Source of the DNA: Candidatus Coprenecus pullistercoris
GTDB lineage: Bacteria > Bacteroidota > Bacteroidia > Bacteroidales > UBA932
Length of the DNA stretch: 33,515 nt
Reading direction: 5' to 3'
NCBI GenBank assembly: GCA_019116965.1
Contig: DXAT01000053.1
Location: forward strand, 1-33,515
The position numbers were made by a program, and so were the translations under genes. The notes below the pieces were generated by a model. It was not told where the DNA came from. It searched no databases and saw only the letters and a list, made by a program, of their open reading frames with translations. Below, one piece after another: positions 6,357 through 14,736 of this stretch; position 1 is the stretch's first letter; each line of letters starts with the position of its first letter.

Positions 6357-8426
6357 ATGGAAATATATTCAAATCAGTTGTTCGCAGGAAGATACCGGCT
6401 TTTGGAAAAACGAGGGAGGGGATCGTTCGGCGAGGTGTGGCTCGCGAAGGACGAGCAGCTCGGTATGGAAGTGGCTGTTAAGATTTATATAGCTTTGGAC
6501 AGCCGCGGTGTGGAAGATTTCAAATCTGAATTCAAGTACACTTACGAGTTGAATCACCCTAACCTTTTGCATGCTACATATTTTGATGTCTGTCAGGGAC
6601 ATCCGTATTTAGTGATGCCGTTCTGTCCGTCGTCGGCAGAGGCTTTCATCGGTAATATGGGGCAGGAATATATGTGGCGTTTCATACATGATGTGTCCAC
6701 TGGCCTTGCATATCTGCATGAACACAATGTTGTCCATCGCGACATCAAGCCGGATAACATACTTATGAATACTGAGGGGAAGTTCCTGATATCTGATTTT
6801 GGAATCAGCACTAAAATCCGTAGCACTCTTAGGCGTAATTCGACACGGGATGTGAGTGCGTCTTCTTCAGGAGGTTCGCTGCCGTATATGGGGCCAGAGA
6901 TGTTCTCCAGTCGTCCTGAGGCAGTGAAAGCTACTGACATATGGGCTTTTGGCGCTTCGCTTTACGAGTTGCTTACCGGAGAGCTTCCGTTTATGGGCCA
7001 GGGTGGGGTTATGCAGCTCAATGGAGCGGCTTTGCCGGTTATGGACGGTGTTGATCCGGATGCTGCATATATTGTCCGTGCATGTATGGCGAAAGAGACA
7101 TGGGATCGTCCAACTGCTGCGCAAATAGGGGAATATGCTGCAGCCAAGGTCCGTGGAGAGAATCCTGTGAATCCATGGGGCCCGCATGTGAAAAATCATA
7201 AAAAAGGAACAGATAAGGCTGGGAAATGCAAGACTGATACTTCAACATCAGAGGTTGCAAGAAAAAGGAACTGGTTCGTAGTTATGTGGATATGGCTGAT
7301 GATGGCCGGTTGGTTGACAGTATCAGCAATGCTGTTTTATTGGGAAATTTGGGAATGGAATGGCCCTGCAGTTGCAAGAGTGTTTATTTCCTGTTGCATT
7401 GTAGCTTTATTCGGCTTATGGCATTTGTGGCGTAAGAGGCAGATTGGGTTCTGGATATGCCTTGGAACGGGTGGTGTATTCGTTGCAGCAGCCTTGATGT
7501 CCGGAGAAACATTCGATGTGTGTATAGTCCCCTTATTGAGTATACTGATATTGTTTTTAGTCTTGCAGATTAAGAAAGACAGTGTAAGTGCATGGAAAGT
7601 TAGAGGCAGCGGAAGTAATGCTGTAATAGATTTCACATTGTCAGCAGTAGTGACAGTGGGACTGTTGGCTGCTGTCTGGTTGACACCGGGGAAACTTACA
7701 CGTGATGCACGGCGGTCACTGTATCTTTATGAACTGGCCGTGAATAGATGTCAGACACTTATCGAGCGTGGCTCTCAATCGGATCCGGAGCCGTTGGTGG
7801 ATGCCAGGGCTGTACTCGATAATATTTCAGACATGGAGGACAGGTATAGTGAGGTTAATGACAGCTATAATCAGTATACTTCTCTTATAGAGTCGTTCAG
7901 GCAGAAAGCAAAGCCTATCGCCGAGAGTTGGGCAGCGGCAGCGGCAGCACAGAATATGATAGGCAATACATTCAATGCTCTTTCGTTTTATAAAACGGCT
8001 ATCGCCTTGTATGAAACGAAAGAGATGAGAGATGCTTTTGAAAGCATTGCCGGCAGGTATGGATTTATCAGGCCTATAGAACTGGAGTTTGCCGGAAATG
8101 ACGGTGATTTCGGATCTCCAGTGGCAAGAGAAGGACTGAGGTACTTGAAACTTAGACTTAAATATGAACCCCTTGATGCCAATAAAAGTCATAATGTGGA
8201 TTTTAAAGTCAAAATATTTAAGGATGGGATATTGTCTAAGGGTAATGAATCCGGTTTCACTTATGTTCATTCGTCAACGATAGATCCTGAGGCGAGTGAC
8301 TGGTATATATTGTTTCCCGGATGGGGACACAACGATTCACAGGCATATTCATCAACTGACGAGGTGAAGGCTGAGGTATGGTGCGGTGATACAAGATTAA
8401 TATCGGAAACTTTAACACTTCGGTAA
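6357..8426 (+). CDS. Membrane Ser/Thr kinase with multiple TM helices and an exported C-terminal domain
   Basis: A 689-aa receptor-like kinase. The N-terminal kinase domain (about 12-265) has GRGSFGEVW (20-28), K42, VHRDIKPDN (126-134), DFG (147-149) and GPE (179-181). About five membrane helices lie near 306-328, 339-358, 363-381, 387-405 and 423-443, which would put the C-terminus outside the cytoplasm. A helical stretch (450-565) leads to a beta-rich domain (570-689), ending with GFTYVHSS, PGWGH and KAEVWCGDTRL. This last domain resembles residues 103-218 of the next gene's exported product. The kinase half is a clear paralogue of the kinase at 14737-16362. One base separates its stop from the next start, so translation is probably coupled. 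Confidence 0.9.
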   Translation: MEIYSNQLFAGRYRLLEKRGRGSFGEVWLAKDEQLGMEVAVKIYIALDSRGVEDFKSEFKYTYELNHPNLLHATYFDVCQGHPYLVMPFCPSSAEAFIGNMGQEYMWRFIHDVSTGLAYLHEHNVVHRDIKPDNILMNTEGKFLISDFGISTKIRSTLRRNSTRDVSASSSGGSLPYMGPEMFSSRPEAVKATDIWAFGASLYELLTGELPFMGQGGVMQLNGAALPVMDGVDPDAAYIVRACMAKETWDRPTAAQIGEYAAAKVRGENPVNPWGPHVKNHKKGTDKAGKCKTDTSTSEVARKRNWFVVMWIWLMMAGWLTVSAMLFYWEIWEWNGPAVARVFISCCIVALFGLWHLWRKRQIGFWICLGTGGVFVAAALMSGETFDVCIVPLLSILILFLVLQIKKDSVSAWKVRGSGSNAVIDFTLSAVVTVGLLAAVWLTPGKLTRDARRSLYLYELAVNRCQTLIERGSQSDPEPLVDARAVLDNISDMEDRYSEVNDSYNQYTSLIESFRQKAKPIAESWAAAAAAQNMIGNTFNALSFYKTAIALYETKEMRDAFESIAGRYGFIRPIELEFAGNDGDFGSPVAREGLRYLKLRLKYEPLDANKSHNVDFKVKIFKDGILSKGNESGFTYVHSSTIDPEASDWYILFPGWGHNDSQAYSSTDEVKAEVWCGDTRLISETLTLR

Positions 8427-8427
8427 T

Positions 8428-10026
8428 ATGAGCAGGAGATTTATTCGCAGGTTGGTATTTCTTGCCGCAACCTTGATGTGCTCTTTTGTGGCCACGGCTC
8501 AGAGCTGTTATCATTCTACACGTCAGCAGGGCATTTCCTGTTACAATGACGGGGATTATAATATAGCGATTGATTGTTTCAACGCCGCTAAATTATGCCC
8601 TGATAAACCTTCATCCGATGATCTTGACACTTGGATATCCAAGTGCAGGACCAAAATCCGGGAAAAAGAGGAGGCTGCGGCTGCAGCGGCCGCAGCGGCG
8701 GAGATGAAACGGAAAGCTTATATGGATATTCAAAGTGTTGAGATTTTAAATACTGATGAGAACTATGAAGTTTTACCTTTTGGAGATGCCTCAGAGGTTA
8801 GATATATTTCTCCGAAACTTTCTTATAAAGGATTGTCGGGTACGACACAGAATGTGACATTAAATATAAAGATTTTTGAGCCTGATGGCAGCTTGTCATC
8901 GGGAAGTTCATCTCCCTCTGGTTATACATACAGTCATACAATGAGTGTATTTTCAGGGTATCACAATGAGCAGTTGACAGGATGGGGTAATAGTGGAGGT
9001 GGCACTTATGCTCCGGGAACTTATCGTTATGAAATATGGTATAACGGCAATAAGTTGTGTGCTAAGAATTTTACATTGAAAGGTTCGACCGGACCATCAC
9101 GCCTTTTAGTAGACGGAGAATATGCCCTTTCCATTCAAGTGCCCAAGAATGAGGGCTATAGGACATTTTCTGTCAGTTCGGAGGGGAAACCTTATAGTGT
9201 GACATTGCTTCCGAGCTGGTGCAGTGTGACAAGTAGGACATCATCGTCATTTACTATCAAATATGCAGCAAATAATACCGGATCTTCCCGCAGCGACTGG
9301 TTCCGTGTAGAATCAGGAGACAAGCAAGTGAGAGTGGATGTGACGCAGAAGGGGACTTCAGCAGCCTCATATCTTTATGTGGATAACATGACATCTATGT
9401 CGGTGTCATTTGATGAAGAAGGAGGATACCGCTCTTTCTCAGTTAGGACGGATGGAGACTCTTATGAGGTCACTCTTCTTCCGAATTGGTGTAATGTCAC
9501 AAATAAGACAGCGACAGCGTTTACTATATATTGTGCATCAAATAGTGCCCGATCTTCACGCACTGACTGGTTTAAGGTAAGGACTGGAGCTAAGGAGGTA
9601 CGCGTTGATGTATCTCAGGACGGTAATGGACCTACAGCAGAAATAGAGGATATATGGGTGGATCATAATTATTATTATGGTGGAGAGAAGGGAATGATGA
9701 TACATCTTCATATGTCGATATATGGTATGAAAGGAAATACGGGAAGAGCAATTGCGTATTTTTATTATGGGGGAGATAGTGAGACAGCTTTGACAGATTA
9801 CAATCAATCATATAGGACTACAAGTGGGAAAGTAAGCGTAGGCGAGGATTTTACGCCTTCCTATGACAGCTCCGAGTGGAAGGATTTCAGTATTTTTATG
9901 CCTTATTCTGAACTGCATATGGCGAGTGGACAACACTCACTTAAATTCTATGTCATCCTTTGGGATGATCTCGATGAGTATATGACAGAATCGGATTGGG
10001 AATATTTCACATATACTAAAAATTAA
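8428..10026 (+). CDS. Exported protein with two BACON-like domains and a kinase-shared domain
   Basis: A 532-aa protein with a signal peptide (1-24, ending FVATAQ). Residues 27-80 resemble a TPR-like helical pair, followed by an alanine run (83-91). Residues 103-218 share a pattern with the exported end of the preceding kinase (GYTYSHT, GWG, YRYEIWYNGNKL). Two tandem BACON-like beta-sandwich repeats follow (about 224-309 and 314-399); both contain LLPxWCxVT, SSRxDWF and VRVDVxQxG. The last part (405-530) is a separate beta-rich module with SIFMPYSELHMASGQHSLKF. BACON domains are common on Bacteroidetes surface and periplasmic proteins, and some bind glycans or mucin, but no ligand can be assigned here. 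It may be a periplasmic partner of the kinase sensor domain. Confidence 0.8.
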   Translation: MSRRFIRRLVFLAATLMCSFVATAQSCYHSTRQQGISCYNDGDYNIAIDCFNAAKLCPDKPSSDDLDTWISKCRTKIREKEEAAAAAAAAAEMKRKAYMDIQSVEILNTDENYEVLPFGDASEVRYISPKLSYKGLSGTTQNVTLNIKIFEPDGSLSSGSSSPSGYTYSHTMSVFSGYHNEQLTGWGNSGGGTYAPGTYRYEIWYNGNKLCAKNFTLKGSTGPSRLLVDGEYALSIQVPKNEGYRTFSVSSEGKPYSVTLLPSWCSVTSRTSSSFTIKYAANNTGSSRSDWFRVESGDKQVRVDVTQKGTSAASYLYVDNMTSMSVSFDEEGGYRSFSVRTDGDSYEVTLLPNWCNVTNKTATAFTIYCASNSARSSRTDWFKVRTGAKEVRVDVSQDGNGPTAEIEDIWVDHNYYYGGEKGMMIHLHMSIYGMKGNTGRAIAYFYYGGDSETALTDYNQSYRTTSGKVSVGEDFTPSYDSSEWKDFSIFMPYSELHMASGQHSLKFYVILWDDLDEYMTESDWEYFTYTKN

Positions 10027-10037
10027 AAACATATAAT

Positions 10038-11534
10038 ATGGCACAGTCAACACAACCATTCAAACAGTCATTGTCCGGTTCGGTGGGAGCCGGTATGAAG
10101 TCTGTCTTCGCAAGCGGTGGCAGGCGCTTCTATACGCTTGTACATAAAGTGTCGAGTAAGTACTATCAGGCAGGAGAGTCTCAGCAGATTATAGTAGACC
10201 AGATAACCATCGGCCGTGATCCATCTTGTCAGGTACGTTTTGACGAGTCTTTTTCTACCGTAAGCCGCAAGCATGCAGCAATCGTCAAGGACGGAGACAA
10301 CTGGAAACTGGTGCAGCTTTCGCAGACCAATTCAACTTATTTAAACGGTCATAAGGTGCATACTGAGTGGTATCTTCAGAATGGAGACGAGATACAGTTG
10401 TCTACCAATGGACCTAAACTTGGTTTCATAATCCCGGAGGGTAAAAAGGGACTTGTAAGCAGCATTAATCTTACAGCCCGTCTCAATTTGTTCCGTAAGC
10501 AGGCACTCCGGCCATATAAGACAGCCTTATGGAGTATTTCCGCAGTGTTTGTGGCCGCGTTGTGTGTAGGTGGGTATTTCCTTTATGAATCAATCTCAAA
10601 GAACAAGGAACTGGATATGAAGCTTGCCGATGTTAGAGCAGAGTATGATCAGTACAAGAAGGATTCCCAGGAGACAATGCAGAATCTCTCTGAGAATTAT
10701 GAAAAGGTGGCAGAGGAACTTAAAGCGAAATCTGATGAAGTCGCAGATATGCAGCAGAGGTTGGAGGAAATCAGAGATATGGCTGTTAATGTATCAGGTA
10801 TAAATAATGCGGCGATAGAGGCATGTATCCCTTATGTGTATTATATTGAGCTGGTTGGAATTGATGCTACATGGCCGGATGGGTCGAAGGTCTCAGATGG
10901 GAATTTGCCTGCATGGAGCGGTACTGGATTTTTATTAGCAGACGGTCGTTTTGTGACAGCCCGGCATGTAGTGGAAGGCTGGTCTTATTTTGGAAATGAT
11001 GAACGATTGGCAATGCTGAATGTAATCGCAAACAATGGGGGCAAAGTCGTGGCTCATTTTATGGCAGTTTCGTCTTCCGGCAGTCGGCTGCAATTTACGA
11101 GTGAGGATTTTTACTGTGACCGTTCGCATGATGTTTCATATATATTGGAGGACGGCAAACAGCTGGTGGAGGCACCTCTTGATGAGACGGATTTTGCTTA
11201 TATGCGGACATCCGCTGTCTCTGGATTGAAGTATGATTTGGGCAAGAGCCGTAATCTGGAACGAGGAACAGTATTGACTGTTCTTGGTTTTCCGTTAGGA
11301 CTTGGAGCTAATGATGTTAATGATATAAATCCTATCTATGGAAGTGGAACTGTCGCGAAGGAGGGACTTCAAGACGGCTACATCCTTATAACGGATACTA
11401 ATTATGAACAGGGTAATTCTGGCGGTCCTGTGTTTTATACTGATAAAAATGGTGACCTAACAGTAGTAGGTATTGTGTCAGCCGGAGCCGGACGCACGAC
11501 AGGTTTTGTTGTTCCGATATCAGTAATAAATTAA
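10038..11534 (+). CDS. FHA - transmembrane - coiled-coil - trypsin-like serine protease
   Basis: A 498-aa bitopic protein. The N-terminal FHA domain (about 55-132) has GRD (59-61), SRKH (76-79) and NST in the loop that is usually NGT. One membrane helix lies at 162-184, followed by a coiled coil at about 188-248. The C-terminal half is a trypsin-like domain: H310 in TARHVVEG, D385 in DETDFAYM and S461 in GNSGGPVF form an apparently complete triad. With the FHA domain inside, the protease would be in the periplasm. No PDZ domain is present, unlike DegP-type proteases. The architecture suggests that phosphothreonine recognition in the cytoplasm could control or localise periplasmic proteolysis, or the reverse. 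This is inference; the domains themselves are well supported. Confidence 0.88.
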   Translation: MAQSTQPFKQSLSGSVGAGMKSVFASGGRRFYTLVHKVSSKYYQAGESQQIIVDQITIGRDPSCQVRFDESFSTVSRKHAAIVKDGDNWKLVQLSQTNSTYLNGHKVHTEWYLQNGDEIQLSTNGPKLGFIIPEGKKGLVSSINLTARLNLFRKQALRPYKTALWSISAVFVAALCVGGYFLYESISKNKELDMKLADVRAEYDQYKKDSQETMQNLSENYEKVAEELKAKSDEVADMQQRLEEIRDMAVNVSGINNAAIEACIPYVYYIELVGIDATWPDGSKVSDGNLPAWSGTGFLLADGRFVTARHVVEGWSYFGNDERLAMLNVIANNGGKVVAHFMAVSSSGSRLQFTSEDFYCDRSHDVSYILEDGKQLVEAPLDETDFAYMRTSAVSGLKYDLGKSRNLERGTVLTVLGFPLGLGANDVNDINPIYGSGTVAKEGLQDGYILITDTNYEQGNSGGPVFYTDKNGDLTVVGIVSAGAGRTTGFVVPISVIN

Positions 11535-11548
11535 AACATTGTATTGAT

Positions 11549-12355
11549 ATGAAAAAGATGGTTCTAATGGTGTTATCGCTTATATGCGGTCTCTCAGTTC
11601 AGGTGTATGCCCAGTTTGAGTCAATCAAATTGACCTCAGACAATCAGGAATTGATACGAAGGGCAGTGGAGAATGGTATCGTTCTTATGCGGCAGAGCTA
11701 TCAGTTGGAAGATACTACAACTGGAAAGCGTTATACTATAGACAATCGTCCTGAGTTCGGAAGTGCCACTGCGGTGGCTGTAAGAACCAAGCATGGTTTT
11801 ATAGTGCCGAAAAGTGTATTGTCTCCGTGGGAAGATGACAATAATTACAATAAGTACAAGGGCAGTGCTTATGTGCCTGTACTGACTGGTACATCATTGC
11901 TTCGGCCAGGATCTGAGTCATGGTCGGATACGCTTCAATTCGTGCCTGATCAAGTATTGCTCTTGCCTGATTCTCGCTGGTGCGAGGCAGTTGACACTAC
12001 ATATTTCGGCAATGGTTTTACTGTCGGGAAATCGGAAGACCATGAGGGTTGGATTGTATGGCTGGTTAAGGACCCGGATACGATGGATATGTCTTTGGTA
12101 GTGTATAGGCTTGAACTACCCGAAGTCGCGGATGAGAAAGATGTGTTCAGTATTAAGAAAGTCAATACAAAAATGGAAGTGTTGGGCGGAATATTTCTGA
12201 CTCCGGCTTTTGATTCTATCGGAAAGGTGGATTTCGAATTGTGCGGAGTTGTTTTTGGAAAAGGTGATAAATGGTCGATGATGCTGCTTGGAGATCACAA
12301 CAGTGGGACCGCAGCGGATGTGCTTGAGGAAATAAGTTTAACTCCGGTAGAATAG
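11549..12355 (+). CDS. Exported protein of unknown function
   Basis: A 268-aa product with a signal peptide (about 1-21, MKKMVLMVLSLICGLSVQVYAQ). I do not recognise a family. The stretch SATAVAVRTKHGFIVPKSVL, about 70-90 residues in, recalls the strand before the catalytic His of trypsin-like folds, but no His-Asp-Ser triad is visible, so an inactive relative of the neighbouring protease is only a guess. There is no lipobox and no further membrane segment, so it should be periplasmic. It starts 14 bases after the FHA-protease gene and ends 6 bases before the phosphatase gene, within the same transcript. Confidence 0.7.
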   Translation: MKKMVLMVLSLICGLSVQVYAQFESIKLTSDNQELIRRAVENGIVLMRQSYQLEDTTTGKRYTIDNRPEFGSATAVAVRTKHGFIVPKSVLSPWEDDNNYNKYKGSAYVPVLTGTSLLRPGSESWSDTLQFVPDQVLLLPDSRWCEAVDTTYFGNGFTVGKSEDHEGWIVWLVKDPDTMDMSLVVYRLELPEVADEKDVFSIKKVNTKMEVLGGIFLTPAFDSIGKVDFELCGVVFGKGDKWSMMLLGDHNSGTAADVLEEISLTPVE

Positions 12356-12361
12356 GACATT

Positions 12362-13999
12362 ATGAACGATAATAAGATATCTTTCCGGTTAGCGGCTTAC
12401 ACGGATCCGGCCGGTAAATTTAACGAGTCTGCTCCCAAAAGGGGGAATGAAGACGATTTGTTTGTGGATTCAGATCTTTCCAATGATGTCCAAGGCAGCT
12501 TTACGGCAGATAAGGAGACCGTTCTGAGTGATGCGGGATGTCTGATGGTTGTGGCTGACGGTATGGGTGGAATGAATGCCGGAGAGGTGGCTTCGGCCAT
12601 AGCCATTGAGACGGTCAAGTCAGCATTTGAACCAAAGAATCTTACACCCGATATACTTGTTTCTGCGGAGTCCAGGGTACGATATATGGAAAAGATAGTT
12701 GTCAAGGCGGACGCAGCAGTCAAGAAGCATGCTTCTTTGGATTCATCATGCGAGGGCATGGGCAGTACTTTGATTATGGCCTGGCTTTATGGAGAGGATC
12801 TCTCTGTAACATGGTGTGGAGACAGTCGCGCTTACCTATTCAGGGAGCCGGGTGGTATATGTCAGATATCCAAGGACCACTCTTATGTACAGTCACTTGT
12901 GGACAATGGAGATATAACTGAGGTTGAGGCATTCGATCACCCTTATGGCAATATCATTACACGTAATCTTGGAGATCCTGAGAAAAGAGCCGAGCCGGAT
13001 AGTGTTACTTTATCCGTATGCAAAGGTGATATCATCTTATTATGCAGTGACGGTCTGAGTGGTGTCCTTAGAGACCGGAAGTCGTATGACAGAGAAGGTA
13101 ATTTGATTCCAGGAAGTAATCTCGAGGATATAATACGGGCAAATAGACAGTCCATGGTTGCCTGTCGCGAGGCGCTTTGGGCTGCGGCGGAGGCAGCAGA
13201 TTGGTACGACAATGTTACAGCCGTTTTATGTGAGATAACACAAGGGCCAGTGGCATCGTCTTCAATAGAAGGAAGTTTTATTAATGTGCGTATACGCAGG
13301 AAGACGATGAGAAATATCCTTGTGGTTCTTGTAGTGGTAGTACTTGCAGCTGCGGCTGCATTTGTCTTGAGGTGTTTTTATCCAGGAATTATGAGCAGAT
13401 TCGGCGGCAATGAATACTCTGTATTTGCCGATTTGAAAGACTCTTTAATGAATGTATCTGAGTCTTCTGGAATTGATTATATATATAATAAACTTGACGA
13501 TCTTAATGTTGCTGATACTGTAGATTTGGCTGCTGTAATGGCGGTATTAAACGAGTTGGATAAGGAACTTGACCGTCGGTGCCGTATGAAAGATAGTTTG
13601 TATGACTTGCGTGATGAAGCGGAGCATAAGCGTCTTTCAGAAGTCGTAAGCAAGATAGATGAGGCGATAAATCAATTAAGGACGACGCAGGATATCGCTT
13701 CGATTGACATAGGTGAGATATGTGGGATGGTCCGTCAGCCATTACCGAAATCTACACTTGATGATTCGGAGCAACGAATTCCTCCGGCAATATCCGTACA
13801 GCCTTCAGTTCAGGATTTTCCTCAGATAGATTCTACTGTCGTCCCTGCGGAAATAATAGAAGCAGACAGCTTGACAGAGGTGAAAAATGGCTGTTTGACA
13901 GAGGCTTCAGGAGAGCTGACGGAATCTGATAATACTGAATTGATGGATGAGGCGCTAAAAGATTCTACAGATAGAAAAGAAAAACCTATTACGGCATGA
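12362..13999 (+). CDS. PP2C-family Ser/Thr phosphatase, membrane-anchored
   Basis: A 545-aa protein phosphatase of the PPM/PP2C family, the likely counterpart of the three kinases. The metal-binding and core motifs are present: GNEDD (28-32), VVADGMGGMNAGE (63-75), GMGSTL (132-137), WCGDSRAYL (151-159), CSDGLSG (228-234) and YDNVTAVL (282-289). The catalytic domain ends near 292. A strongly hydrophobic helix (317-339, rich in V and A) follows, then about 200 residues outside the membrane with a charged helical stretch and an acidic, low-complexity end. The stop overlaps the start of the next gene (ATGA), which implies translational coupling. The long exported tail has no recognised domain and may sense envelope state. 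Confidence 0.92.
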   Translation: MNDNKISFRLAAYTDPAGKFNESAPKRGNEDDLFVDSDLSNDVQGSFTADKETVLSDAGCLMVVADGMGGMNAGEVASAIAIETVKSAFEPKNLTPDILVSAESRVRYMEKIVVKADAAVKKHASLDSSCEGMGSTLIMAWLYGEDLSVTWCGDSRAYLFREPGGICQISKDHSYVQSLVDNGDITEVEAFDHPYGNIITRNLGDPEKRAEPDSVTLSVCKGDIILLCSDGLSGVLRDRKSYDREGNLIPGSNLEDIIRANRQSMVACREALWAAAEAADWYDNVTAVLCEITQGPVASSSIEGSFINVRIRRKTMRNILVVLVVVVLAAAAAFVLRCFYPGIMSRFGGNEYSVFADLKDSLMNVSESSGIDYIYNKLDDLNVADTVDLAAVMAVLNELDKELDRRCRMKDSLYDLRDEAEHKRLSEVVSKIDEAINQLRTTQDIASIDIGEICGMVRQPLPKSTLDDSEQRIPPAISVQPSVQDFPQIDSTVVPAEIIEADSLTEVKNGCLTEASGELTESDNTELMDEALKDSTDRKEKPITA

Positions 14000-14688
14000 A
14001 TAAAGTAGTGAGTGTCGGTAGGGACCCTGGCAATGATATCGTAATAAAGGATCCTAAAGTTTCCCGTTGGCATCTGAAATTTGTCAGGAGTGACAACGGA
14101 GAGATGAAAGTTGTGGATTTCTCCAGTAATGGTACATGGATTAATGGAAAGAGGATATGCCACAGCGAGTATTACATATATCGCAATGATGATATCCGTA
14201 TAGGGGATACTGTGCTGCAGTGGCATTCGTATTTCGAGGGGACAATGAGGCAGCCTCCGCATTCAATACCTATAGCATCTCCTTCTTCGCAACCGCCCTG
14301 TAGGCCGGGACCCCAAAGGCCGTTCATTGCTTCACCTCCATTCCCGAAGTCTCCATCGGAATATCCAATTGGCGGCAATGACGATCCTGTCTCAAAAAAA
14401 ACAGGTCTGGGAATAATCGCACTTCTACTCAGTATTGTAGGTTGTATCTGTGTGGTGATAGCGGCTATTAAGATATGGAGATGGGGCATCTTTGCGTTTT
14501 TCGGTAAGGCTCCCACTCTTCTTGTGGTTTCATTGGTTGTCAACATTATGGCTCTTGTGCTTGCATGGGTCGCTGATGCTAAGGATTATAAAGATTCTGA
14601 GGCGGCCGTAATAGCTCGGAATATATCAGGATTTCTCATTCTGTTAGTTGTGGGATTTTGGATATATTTAAGAGTTCAGACTGGCTGA
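13996..14688 (+). CDS. FHA-domain membrane protein
   Basis: A 230-aa protein that starts within the phosphatase stop codon (4-base overlap). The N-terminal FHA domain (about 4-76) is canonical: VGRD (7-10), SRWH (23-26) and SSNGTWING (43-51). A proline-rich linker spans about 85-125. Three hydrophobic helices follow near 138-158, 173-193 and 208-226. The FHA domain should be cytoplasmic. The protein has no catalytic domain, so it is probably a membrane docking platform for phosphorylated proteins of this system. The membrane part is not one I recognise. Confidence 0.85.
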   Translation: MNKVVSVGRDPGNDIVIKDPKVSRWHLKFVRSDNGEMKVVDFSSNGTWINGKRICHSEYYIYRNDDIRIGDTVLQWHSYFEGTMRQPPHSIPIASPSSQPPCRPGPQRPFIASPPFPKSPSEYPIGGNDDPVSKKTGLGIIALLLSIVGCICVVIAAIKIWRWGIFAFFGKAPTLLVVSLVVNIMALVLAWVADAKDYKDSEAAVIARNISGFLILLVVGFWIYLRVQTG

Positions 14689-14736
14689 TACTTATTATGA
14701 AATGAATTGTATTTCAGGAATTGATAGATAAACAAA

